Positions 56,283 to 64,000 of a stretch of 64,000 nt of DNA are shown here, one piece after another. The stretch spans positions 421,501 through 485,500 of the forward strand of contig NZ_CP029820.1 in the NCBI RefSeq assembly GCF_003226855.1, in the 5' to 3' direction. Source of the stretch: Blattabacterium sp. (Cryptocercus kyebangensis). GTDB taxonomy: Bacteria > Bacteroidota > Bacteroidia > Flavobacteriales > Blattabacteriaceae. The notes under the pieces were generated by a model that was not told where the DNA came from, made no database searches, and saw nothing but the letters and a program-made list of their open reading frames with translations. Position numbers and translations under genes: made by a program. Every line of letters begins with the position of its first letter. Position 1 is the first letter of the stretch.

Positions 56283-57836
56283 TTATTCCCATTCTATAGT
56301 TGCTGGAGGTTTGGAAGTGATATCGTATACTAAACGATTGATTCCATCTACTTCATTAATGATTCTACTAGAAACTTTTTCTAAAAAATTGTAAGGTAAA
56401 TGTGAAAAAGTAGCAGTCATAAAATCTTCCGTATTTGTAACACGTAATACAGCAACATATTCATAGGTTCTTTTATCTCCCATTACTCCTACGGATTTTA
56501 TAGGCAATAATACCATAAAAGCTTGGCTTACGGATTCATAAAGATCATATTCTTTTAATTCTTGCAAAAGAATAGTTTCCGCTTCTTTAAGAATAGAAAT
56601 TTTTTTCTTATTTACTTCTCCAATAATACGAATGCTTAATCCAGGACCTGGAAATGGATGTCGGTATAAAATGTCTTTTGGAATTCCTAAATATTTTCCT
56701 ATTTTTCGTACTTCATCTTTAAATAACTCTTTTAATGGTTCCAAAAGTTTCAATTTCATTGAAGGAGGTAATCCTCCTACATTATGATGAGATTTAATAA
56801 AAAAAGTTTTTTTTATTAATTTTGAGTAGGAATATGTAGAAGATTCAATTACATCTGAATATATGGTCCCTTGCGCTAAAAATTCTACATTTTTAATTTT
56901 TTCTGATTCTTCTTGAAAAATAGAAACAAACTCTTTTCCTATAATTTTTCTTTTCATTTCAGGATCAATAATTCCAATTAAACTAGATAAAAAACGTTTT
57001 TTAGCATCTATTATTTTAATAAAAAAATTCATTTTTTTACACAAAAAAGATATTTTTTCTTTTTCTTTTTTTAAAAGAAAACCAGTATCAACGAAAAGAC
57101 AATGTAAAGAGGGGCCAATAGCTTTATGAATTATATAAGCGGATACAAAAGAATCTACACCTCCTGAAAAACCTAATATTACTTTTTTATTATCTACACG
57201 TTTTCTTATTTTTTCTATATTTTCTTGCACAAAATGATTTAGTTTCCAATTTGGATAACATTTACAAATATGAAGGATAAAGTTCTTCATGATCGGGATT
57301 CCAAACTCTGTATTATTCACTTCTGGATGAAATTGAACTGCATAAATATCTTTATTCTTATGAATTAAAGCAGCAATAGAACAAGAGGAAGTATGGCCGA
57401 TCACTTTTAATTCTTTTGGAATATTTTTTATTTCATCAAAATGACTCATCCAAACAATAGATTTTTTAGGAATTCCTTGGAATAAATCATTTTTATAATG
57501 ATCTATAATAAAACTGGACTTTCCATATTCTTTATACTTTGATTTTTCTATTTTTCCTCCAAAAAGAAAAGAAATAAGTTGCATTCCATAACAAATTCCA
57601 AGTATAGGTATATTCAATTGAAATATATTTTTAGATATTAACGGAGGATTTTCGTCATAAACAGAAAAAGGACTTCCTGATAAAACAATCCCTTTTGGTT
57701 TTTTTGATAAAATATGACGAATAGAAATATCATAAGGACATAAAATGGAATATACCCCTATATCTCTAATTCTTCTTGCAATCATCTGGCTATATTGGGA
57801 ACCGAAATCTAATACTAAAATAGAGTCTTTTTTCAT
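56283..57836 (-). CDS. guaA: GMP synthase (glutamine-hydrolysing)
   Basis: Aminates XMP to GMP. The 517 residues have an N-terminal glutaminase domain with nucleophile C82 (ILGICYGMQL) and AVQFHPEVNN, then the ATP pyrophosphatase domain with the PP-loop ILGFSGGVDSFVS, and the dimerisation domain HPFPGPGLSIRIIG ending in the conserved KPPATIEWE. Last gene of the purine run on the minus strand, 45 bases after purD. It ends 6 bases from the convergent accD. Confidence 0.98.
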   Translation of the reverse strand: MKKDSILVLDFGSQYSQMIARRIRDIGVYSILCPYDISIRHILSKKPKGIVLSGSPFSVYDENPPLISKNIFQLNIPILGICYGMQLISFLFGGKIEKSKYKEYGKSSFIIDHYKNDLFQGIPKKSIVWMSHFDEIKNIPKELKVIGHTSSCSIAALIHKNKDIYAVQFHPEVNNTEFGIPIMKNFILHICKCYPNWKLNHFVQENIEKIRKRVDNKKVILGFSGGVDSFVSAYIIHKAIGPSLHCLFVDTGFLLKKEKEKISFLCKKMNFFIKIIDAKKRFLSSLIGIIDPEMKRKIIGKEFVSIFQEESEKIKNVEFLAQGTIYSDVIESSTYSYSKLIKKTFFIKSHHNVGGLPPSMKLKLLEPLKELFKDEVRKIGKYLGIPKDILYRHPFPGPGLSIRIIGEVNKKKISILKEAETILLQELKEYDLYESVSQAFMVLLPIKSVGVMGDKRTYEYVAVLRVTNTEDFMTATFSHLPYNFLEKVSSRIINEVDGINRLVYDITSKPPATIEWE

Positions 57837-57881
57837 TCTAAATTAGAATTATTTTTGTATTATTGGAATTTTGAAAAAAAA

Positions 57882-59117
57882 CTATAATCCAATATCTTTT
57901 CTAAAATACAAGTTTTCAAAATGAACTTTTTTTACCTTATTATAAGCCATTTTTCTAGCTTCGTCAATTGTTTTCCCTATTCCTACCATATTTAAAACCC
58001 GTCCATGTGATGTCATCCATTTTTCTTTTTCTTTTTTAGCACCAGCTATATAAAAAGGTTCTCTTAAAGAATTTAATCCATTTATAATTTTTCCACTTTC
58101 ATATTTTTCCGGATATCCTTTTGAAGATAAAACGATACAACAAGAACATAATTTTTTCCAAGAAATAGATATTTTTTTTTGAAGAAAAACTGACTGTATT
58201 ATCTGAAAAAAATTACTTTCCATTAATGGCAATAAAGTCTGAGTTTCAGGATCTCCCATACGAGTATTGTACTCTAATAAGTATACACTATTTGAAGTAA
58301 TCATTAATCCGAAATAAATAAATCCTAAAAAAGTTAATTTTTCTAAAAATAATCCTTTTAAAGTTGGTTCCAATATATTTTTTTTAAAATCTATCCAAAC
58401 TTCATTGTTCATATAGGGATTAGGGGCTATTGCCCCCATTCCTCCTGTATTAACTCCTGTTTCTTTTTCTCCAATTTTTTTATAATCTTTAGCGGATAAA
58501 AAAGGAATAATCTCTTTTCCATTAAATATGGATATGATAGAGGATTCCTTCCCTTTCAAAAATTCTTCTATGATAACTTTATTTCCAGATTTTCCAAATT
58601 TTTTATCTATCATAATAGAAGTCAAGGCGTTCTTTGCTTCGTTTTTATTTTTCACTAATATTACTCCTTTTCCTCCTGCTATACCACTTGTTTTTATAGC
58701 TACAGAATAATTTTTTTTTTCTAAAAAATTTACAGCTTTTTGATAAGAAGAAAAAACTTCGTATTTAGGAGTACGTACTCCGTATTTTTTCATAAATGAT
58801 TTAGAAAAAACACGGTCTACTTCTAGTCTAGACGCAAGGTAATGGGGACCCATAATTTTTAGTCCAAAATTTTTAAAAACGTCTACAATACCATCCAATA
58901 GAAAAGTTTCGGAACCAACAATAGTTATATCTATTTCATTTTTTTTAGCGTAATAACACAAATCTAAAGTTGTATGATGATTTTTAATATTTTTTCCTAT
59001 TTGATCTGTTCCTCCATTACCAGGATAAAAATAAAGATCTATGGTAGGAAAATCTTTTAAAAATTTTTTCCCAATAGCATGTTCACGTCCTCCATTTCCG
59101 AGAATTAAAACTTTCAT
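57882..59117 (-). CDS. purD: Phosphoribosylamine-glycine ligase
   Basis: ATP-grasp enzyme for the second step of purine synthesis, making GAR. The 411 residues begin MKVLILGNGGREHAIGKKF and have IMGPHYLASRLEVDRVFSK in parts, IKTSGIAGGKGVILV as the ATP lid, KESSIISIFNGK, NTGGMGAIAPNPY and EYNTRMGDPETQTLLPLM in parts. Domain layout N-A-B-C is complete. It follows purH after 11 bases. Confidence 0.97.
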   Translation of the reverse strand: MKVLILGNGGREHAIGKKFLKDFPTIDLYFYPGNGGTDQIGKNIKNHHTTLDLCYYAKKNEIDITIVGSETFLLDGIVDVFKNFGLKIMGPHYLASRLEVDRVFSKSFMKKYGVRTPKYEVFSSYQKAVNFLEKKNYSVAIKTSGIAGGKGVILVKNKNEAKNALTSIMIDKKFGKSGNKVIIEEFLKGKESSIISIFNGKEIIPFLSAKDYKKIGEKETGVNTGGMGAIAPNPYMNNEVWIDFKKNILEPTLKGLFLEKLTFLGFIYFGLMITSNSVYLLEYNTRMGDPETQTLLPLMESNFFQIIQSVFLQKKISISWKKLCSCCIVLSSKGYPEKYESGKIINGLNSLREPFYIAGAKKEKEKWMTSHGRVLNMVGIGKTIDEARKMAYNKVKKVHFENLYFRKDIGL

Positions 59118-59128
59118 AATATTTTTTT

Positions 59129-60646
59129 TTAATGTTTAAAATGTCTTTTCCCCGTAAAAGCCATAGCTATTCCATATTCATCACAAGCCTGGACAGATTC
59201 TTTATCACGGATAGAACCTCCTGGTTGAAGAATTGCCCTTATTCTACCGGATGTAGCGGCTTCATCTACTACATCCCTAAAAGGGAAAAAAGCATCAGAA
59301 ACAAGGACTAAATTTTCTTTGCTTTTTTCTAAAGCTCTTTCTATAGCTTGACGAGCTGCCCAAATTCTATTTGTTTGACCTCCAGAAATTCCTAAAGTTT
59401 GTGTTCCTTTAGCTACAACAATAGCATTCGATTTTACATATTTTACTACTTTTTGAGCAAAAAATAAAGACCTTATTTCTTGATCAGAAAACTTTTTTTT
59501 GGTTACTATTTGATAATCATAAGATAAATTAGGATCCACTTGTTGCACCAATATTCCTCCATCTATTTTTAGATATTCCAATTTATCAGAAATAGGTTCG
59601 TTTATACTAATGATTCTTATATTTTTTTTTATTTTTAAAATACTCAATACATCTGTTTCATAACTAGGTGATAAAATCACTTCTAAAAATAGACTATTTA
59701 TTTTATTCGCTAATTCTTTTGTTATTGGTACATTTATAGCCATAATTCCTCCAAAAGAAGAAATAGTATCCGCATAATAAGTTTTTTTAAATGCATCTAT
59801 TACATTTTTTCCTAATGCGACTCCACAAGGTGTTGCATGTTTTACAGTACAACAAGCTGGTTCAGAAAATTGAGATACTACTTTCCAAGCTATATCCATA
59901 TCTCTTAAATTGTTAAAAGAAAGTTTCTTTCCATGTAATTGATGAAAATTACACATTGCCCCCTTATGAATAGTACTAACATAATAAGCTGCTTTTTGAT
60001 GAGGATTTTCCCCATAACGAAGATTCATTCTTTTTTTATAAGAAAAATGTAAATAAGTAGGAAAATTTTCTTCCATTAAAAGATATTGAGAAATTGCAGA
60101 ATCATAAGCAGAAGTAAGATTAAATACTTTTCCTGCTAATTTTTTTCTCAACTTTAATGAAGTATTTCCATAGTTTTCAATTTCATTTTTTACTAAGATA
60201 TAATCTTTTTTATCTGTAATAGGGGTTACATGAAAAAAATTTTTTGCTGCTGCTCGCAACATAGACGGTCCTCCTATATCAATAAATTCAATCATAGAAT
60301 TAATTGATTTTTTGTTGAATTTATCAAAAAATGGGTAAAAATTTACCAATACAATATCAATAGGAGAAATTCCGTGAAAATGAATATTTTTCATATGTTT
60401 ATCAATAGAACGATTAGCCAGAATCCCTCCATAAATATATGGATGAATAGTTTTTATTCTTCCATCTAAAATTTCAGGAAAGGAAATGATATTTTCTATT
60501 TTTAGAACATTAGATATTCCATTTTTTTTTAAGTATTGATAGGTACCACAAGTAGAAAGAATTTGGTATTCTTTTTTATCTAAAAAACGGACAAAATCAA
60601 ATAATTCTTCATTTTTTTCATAAACACTAATCAAAGCTCTTTTCAT
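59129..60646 (-). CDS. purH: Bifunctional AICAR transformylase / IMP cyclohydrolase
   Basis: Last two steps to IMP, using formyl-THF supplied through FolD and AICAR also released by HisF. The 505 residues have the N-terminal MGS-like cyclohydrolase domain (RALISVYEK, ISTCGTYQYLKKNG with variation, DGRIKTIHPYIYGGILA, DIGGPSMLRAAAKN) and the C-terminal transformylase with RYGENPHQKAAYY, VKHATPCGVALG, FGGIMAINVPI, KYVKSNAIVVAKG and PFRDVVDEAA. Confidence 0.98.
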   Translation of the reverse strand: MKRALISVYEKNEELFDFVRFLDKKEYQILSTCGTYQYLKKNGISNVLKIENIISFPEILDGRIKTIHPYIYGGILANRSIDKHMKNIHFHGISPIDIVLVNFYPFFDKFNKKSINSMIEFIDIGGPSMLRAAAKNFFHVTPITDKKDYILVKNEIENYGNTSLKLRKKLAGKVFNLTSAYDSAISQYLLMEENFPTYLHFSYKKRMNLRYGENPHQKAAYYVSTIHKGAMCNFHQLHGKKLSFNNLRDMDIAWKVVSQFSEPACCTVKHATPCGVALGKNVIDAFKKTYYADTISSFGGIMAINVPITKELANKINSLFLEVILSPSYETDVLSILKIKKNIRIISINEPISDKLEYLKIDGGILVQQVDPNLSYDYQIVTKKKFSDQEIRSLFFAQKVVKYVKSNAIVVAKGTQTLGISGGQTNRIWAARQAIERALEKSKENLVLVSDAFFPFRDVVDEAATSGRIRAILQPGGSIRDKESVQACDEYGIAMAFTGKRHFKH

Positions 60647-60706
60647 ATATACAATAATTAAAGAATTCGAAATTTTTATAGGATATAAAAAAAATAATAT
60701 AATAGG

Positions 60707-61270
60707 TCAAATATTATTTAAAGATTGAATTAGGAGCTCTTTTTCTATGATAGATATTTTTTTAGATAACGAGATCGGAGTTTCATTTGAAGAAATCTTA
60801 CATGATTTTTTTAAAATTATATTTCCTGAATCAATATTTTTTGTTACATAATGAACTGTAGCCCCAGATATTTTTTCTTTATTATTAATAACTCTTTGAT
60901 GTACTTTCATTCCATACATCCCTTTCCCTCCATACTTAGGTAAAAGAGATGGATGAATATTTATGATTTTACCAGCCCATTTATCACAAAATTCCGAATC
61001 AAGTATGGAAAGAAAACCAGAAAGTACTATAATATCTGGAATATATTTTATAAAAATCTTATCTATCTCTTTAGAAAGAAGTTTTTTTTTAGTCTTTTCT
61101 AAAGAAAAACTTGGAATATTTTCTTTCAATGCATATTGAATAGCTCTACAATATCTATCAGAAACCACTGAATCAATCTTAACTTGAGAAAGTTTACCAT
61201 TGGAAATAGATTGTAGAATATGCTGCATATTTGTCCCTATTCCAGAAACCAAAATAGCTAGTTTTTTCAT
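60707..61270 (-). CDS. purN: GAR formyltransferase
   Basis: Formylates GAR with formyl-THF. The 187 residues begin MKKLAILVSGIGTNMQHIL (GxGTNM; most relatives have GNGSN or GSGTN). VSDRYCRAIQYA, IIVLSGFLSIL, IINIHPSLLPKYGGKGMYG in parts with catalytic N and H, and SGATVHYVTKNIDSGNIIL in parts with the catalytic aspartate are present. It lies 10 bases after purM, with 60 bases to purH. Confidence 0.95.
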   Translation of the reverse strand: MKKLAILVSGIGTNMQHILQSISNGKLSQVKIDSVVSDRYCRAIQYALKENIPSFSLEKTKKKLLSKEIDKIFIKYIPDIIVLSGFLSILDSEFCDKWAGKIINIHPSLLPKYGGKGMYGMKVHQRVINNKEKISGATVHYVTKNIDSGNIILKKSCKISSNETPISLSKKISIIEKELLIQSLNNI

Positions 61271-61280
61271 GAAAATATTT

Positions 61281-62267
61281 TTATTTCAAAAATACTCTTT
61301 TATCTCCTTTAACCATATTCCCAAATACAAAAGGCTTTTCTCCTAAAAAACGTAATTTATGAAAAATAGGACCTTTATCTTTAATAGATACTATTATAAT
61401 CATTCCAACTCCCATATTAAAAGTATTCCACATTTCTTGATCGGATAAAAAACCTTTTTCCTGAATATGATTAAAAATAGGTAGAATAGGAATTTTTCTT
61501 TTCTCTACTATAGCTAATAAATTCTCTGGAAGAACACGAAATAAATTATCGGATATTCCCCCTCCCGTAACATGAACTAATCCATGGATTAAAAACTCTT
61601 TTAATAAAAGATGAATAGTAGAATAATAAATTCTAGTTGGAATTAAAAGAGTCTCATAAAATGGTTTTTTTTGGAATTTTTTCATCAGTAAATCTTCTGT
61701 ATCAAAAATCTTTCGAATTAAAGAAAAACCATTGCTATGGACACCTGAAGATGGGAGACCAATTAAAATATCTCCTTCTTGAATTTTTTTTTTCCCATCT
61801 ATAATCTTTTTTTTCTCTACAATCCCTACACAAAATCCTGCTATATCATAATCTTTTTTTTTGTAAATACCTGGCATTTCAGCTATTTCTCCACCAATAA
61901 GACAGGTATTCGTCTTTTTACAGGAAGTAGCTATCCCTTGTATAATTTTTTCTGCAATATTAGAATCCAGTTTTCCGCAAGCTAAATAATCTAGAAAAAA
62001 TAATGGTTGGGCTCCATGACATAATACATCATTCGCACACATAGCAAAACAATCTTCTCCAATTACATCATATTTTTGGTAATTAATGGCTAAACGTAGT
62101 TTAGTTCCCACACCATCAACACCAGACACCAAAATAGGTTCTTTATACTCATAGGAAGACATTTTATAAAGAGCCGCAAAATTATCTAATGTGCTAAGTA
62201 CATTATTATTATAAGTTTTTTCTAAAATTGGACTAATTTTATATATGGTACGATTACTTTCTTTCAT
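61281..62267 (-). CDS. purM: AIR synthetase (FGAM cyclo-ligase), N-terminus shortened
   Basis: Closes the imidazole ring to give AIR. The ATG at 62267 gives 328 residues; the frame is closed by a TGA just upstream of a TTG at 62285. The body is the common E. coli-like type: ILVSGVDGVGTKLRLAI, FAMCANDVLCHGAQPLFFLDYLACGKLD in parts, LIGGEIAEMPGIY, DYDIAGFCVGIVEK, SSGVHSNGFSLIRKI, HVTGGGISDNLFRVLP and FNMGVGMIIIV. The glycine-rich YxxAGVDI segment normally found near residue 10-16 is missing. It starts 5 bases after the purF stop. Confidence 0.93.
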   Translation of the reverse strand: MKESNRTIYKISPILEKTYNNNVLSTLDNFAALYKMSSYEYKEPILVSGVDGVGTKLRLAINYQKYDVIGEDCFAMCANDVLCHGAQPLFFLDYLACGKLDSNIAEKIIQGIATSCKKTNTCLIGGEIAEMPGIYKKKDYDIAGFCVGIVEKKKIIDGKKKIQEGDILIGLPSSGVHSNGFSLIRKIFDTEDLLMKKFQKKPFYETLLIPTRIYYSTIHLLLKEFLIHGLVHVTGGGISDNLFRVLPENLLAIVEKRKIPILPIFNHIQEKGFLSDQEMWNTFNMGVGMIIIVSIKDKGPIFHKLRFLGEKPFVFGNMVKGDKRVFLK

Positions 62268-62272
62268 TATTA

Positions 62273-63715
62273 CTATAATATACAATCATTTTTTTTAGGA
62301 ATGGGATAGTTCCCCGTAAAACAACCGAAACAGTAATTATTACTTCCAAGAATATCGATCAAATTATCCATATTTAAAAATTCTAAACTATCTACATCTA
62401 AAAACTTAGCTATACTTTCCTTATCAATATTGAATGAAATTAGGTCTTTTTGACTAGGAGTGTCTATTCCTAAATAACATGGTGCTATAATAGGTGGAGA
62501 GGCGCTTCTAAAATGAATTTCTATCGCTCCTGCTTTTCTTAAAATATAAACTAATCTACGACTGGTAGTCCCACGAACAATCGAGTCATCAATAATGACA
62601 ATACGTTTTCCTCTAATTTCATTTAATATAGAATTTAGTTTTAAATTTACCATTCTTTCACGCATTTCTTGTTTAGGTAAAATAAAAGATCTTCCAATAT
62701 ATTTATTTTTTACTAAAATTGGTTTGAAAGGGATTCCGGATGCTTTGGAATATCCAATAGATGCTGGAACACCAGAATCTGGGACACCAATAACGACATC
62801 TGCTTCTACTGGGTGTTGTTCATAAAGTATTTCTCCACTTTTTTCACGAACTTCATAAACGTTTATATTTTCAATGAAAGAATCAGGACGAGAAAAATAA
62901 ATATACTCAAAGGAACATATTCTTCGTTTTGTCTCCCTTTTTTTTCTAAGAAGAGAAAATTGAATGGATTTTTGATCGACGATAGCTATTTCTCCTGGAA
63001 ATAAATCTCTTACATAATATCCACCCACAGAATCTATTCCACAAGTTTCAGAACTAAATATATAAGTTTTTTCATTAAGCATACCATAACATAAGGGTCG
63101 AATTCCATTTGGATCTCTAAAAGCAGCAATTTTATTATCCATAAGAACTATTACAGAATAAGCTCCTTGAATATCAAGAGTGGTTTTTTGAATAGCGATT
63201 TTTAGGTTATTATCATATTCTGATAAGTATTTTTGTATCAAACGTAAAATAACTTCGGAATCCGAATTAGATGATATAAAATTGATCCCTTTCGATTCTA
63301 GATTTTTACGAATCTTTTTAGCATTCACTAAATTTCCATTATGGACAATAGAAATGATACTTTTACCATAGGAATCTTCTCCAAAGAATGGTTGAATATT
63401 TTTTTTGCTTTGTCCTCCTTCTGTAGAATATCGTGTATGCCCAATAACAGCATTCCCATGATAACATTCAGAATTCGAAATTTTTCGAAAGGAATCTAAA
63501 ACAAGACCTTCACTTTTATGAGATAAAATAAATCCATCTCGTAAAACAGAAAAACCACAAGCTTCTTGACCTCGGTGTTGTAAGGCAAATAACCCAAACT
63601 GAATGAGAGAAAATGTATCGATTTTATGAGTAGAATAAATACCAAAAACTCCGCATTCCTCATGAAATTTATCAAAAAATTTTTTTTCCTCTAGAATAGG
63701 AAATAATTGATACAT
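62273..63715 (-). CDS. purF: Amidophosphoribosyltransferase
   Basis: Commits PRPP to purine synthesis. The 480 residues fit the B. subtilis type: a 20-residue propeptide is cleaved before the nucleophile C21 (EECGVFGIYS). Four cysteines for a [4Fe-4S] cluster are at C267 (RRICSFEYIYF), C413 (IAPCYLGID), C462 and C465 (NYCFGCFTG). The PRPP loop is IIDDSIVRGTTSR, and VGVPDSG-like and LQHRGQEACGF blocks are kept. It lies 38 bases downstream of purC. Confidence 0.97.
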   Translation of the reverse strand: MYQLFPILEEKKFFDKFHEECGVFGIYSTHKIDTFSLIQFGLFALQHRGQEACGFSVLRDGFILSHKSEGLVLDSFRKISNSECYHGNAVIGHTRYSTEGGQSKKNIQPFFGEDSYGKSIISIVHNGNLVNAKKIRKNLESKGINFISSNSDSEVILRLIQKYLSEYDNNLKIAIQKTTLDIQGAYSVIVLMDNKIAAFRDPNGIRPLCYGMLNEKTYIFSSETCGIDSVGGYYVRDLFPGEIAIVDQKSIQFSLLRKKRETKRRICSFEYIYFSRPDSFIENINVYEVREKSGEILYEQHPVEADVVIGVPDSGVPASIGYSKASGIPFKPILVKNKYIGRSFILPKQEMRERMVNLKLNSILNEIRGKRIVIIDDSIVRGTTSRRLVYILRKAGAIEIHFRSASPPIIAPCYLGIDTPSQKDLISFNIDKESIAKFLDVDSLEFLNMDNLIDILGSNNYCFGCFTGNYPIPKKNDCIL

Positions 63716-63753
63716 CCTCTTTTTTTTTTCTGGAAAAAGAAAATCTTTGTCCC

Positions 63754-64000
63754 TTAAATGGATGAAACTGCATTTAGCCTTTTTAATATTTCCATATAAG
63801 TATCTATTACCTCTTCCTTTTCATTAAATTCATTTCTAAATTTATCTTTATCAAGTTTTTTCATTGTTTTTTTATCCCAAAGACGACATGTATCAGGACT
63901 AATTTCATCAGAAAGTAAAATTTGATTTTTTTTATCTTTTCCAAATTCTATTTTAAAATCTACCAATATAATATTTTTATCTAAAAAATATTTTTTCAGA
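63754..64000 (-). CDS. purC: SAICAR synthetase, C-terminal part
   Basis: Joins aspartate to CAIR. The frame is open to the right edge of the window, so only about the last 81 residues are seen, with [20 protein letters not shown] followed by [28 protein letters not shown] in parts. The DEISPDxxRLWD block is the purC signature. It is read first among the purine genes visible here; the operon may extend further upstream. Confidence 0.95.
   Translation of the reverse strand, partial: LKKYFLDKNIILVDFKIEFGKDKKNQILLSDEISPDTCRLWDKKTMKKLDKDKFRNEFNEKEEVIDTYMEILKRLNAVSSI

Noticed and set aside
1-64000. CRISPR arrays, insertion sequences, phage genes, toxin-antitoxin pairs, secondary-metabolite clusters
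   Set aside because: None seen. All sizeable open frames fall into housekeeping or biosynthetic families, and no direct repeat arrays are present.
1-64000. A previously undescribed multi-gene system
   Set aside because: Gene neighbourhoods are ordinary operons (trp, his, glp, pur, infC-rpmI-rplT) or scattered housekeeping genes. The unusual features are signs of genome reduction in single genes.

Overview
The window is about 64 kb of very AT-rich DNA (roughly three quarters A+T), packed with about 60 protein genes, one tRNA gene and one clear pseudogene. There are no insertion sequences, phage genes, rRNA or CRISPR arrays. Most spacers are under 100 bp and many genes overlap. Protein features point to Flavobacteriia: AccD without a zinc finger, a fused E1 2-oxoacid dehydrogenase of the flavobacterial type, a TamL-like Omp85 lipoprotein, and promoter boxes of the form TAnnTTTG with no Shine-Dalgarno pattern. 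A reduced genome that still holds whole trp and his operons fits a nutritional endosymbiont. My inference is Blattabacterium, the cockroach symbiont; the species cannot be told from this window.

Layout. 1-3.8 kb: end of a trp operon (trpD 3' end, trpC, trpF, trpB, trpA). 3.8-7.5 kb, minus strand: yggS, serC, tilS, aroK. 7.5-8.4 kb: tRNA-Lys(UUU), facing and overlapping an exonuclease III gene. 8.4-15.8 kb: an uninterrupted histidine operon, hisG-D-C-B-H-A-F-IE, behind a promoter box and a leader hairpin. 15.8-16.3 kb: decayed queE. 16.3-20.3 kb: folD and rsmA on the minus strand, then serS and metF. 20.3-27.9 kb: PDH E1 beta, an orphan lipoprotein, a bifunctional-nuclease-like protein, folA, valS, a TPM/LemA membrane pair and ndk. 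28-34.7 kb: fused E1 dehydrogenase, ilvE, argS, ffh. 34.8-38.7 kb: glycerol operon glpD-glpK-glpF. 38.7-41.1 kb: thrS-infC-rpmI-rplT. 41-49.5 kb: def, ruvX, dapD, tsaC, cca, nrnA, a thioredoxin-like protein, a coiled-coil protein, a NIF3-like protein and lipA. 49.5-54.3 kb: a UvrD/AddA-like helicase and a TamL-like outer-membrane gene split by a run of 16 A. 54.4-56.3 kb: fbaA and accD. 56.3-64 kb, minus strand: a purine operon read purC-purF-purM-purN-purH-purD-guaA.

The genes combine amino-acid supply for a host (Trp, His, Ser, lysine/cell-wall diaminopimelate via dapD, chorismate via aroK, branched-chain transamination via ilvE), one-carbon metabolism (folD, metF, folA) that feeds purine synthesis, glycerol use as a carbon source, and a core of translation genes.

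The most interesting signals are marks of genome reduction, not a new system: the tamL-like gene that needs slippage at a poly(A) tract to be read through, a ThrRS lacking its editing domains, a queE pseudogene, a helicase lacking its nuclease end, a likely non-ATG start for infC, and a repeated TAnnTTTG promoter box. I found no convincing previously undescribed multi-gene system.
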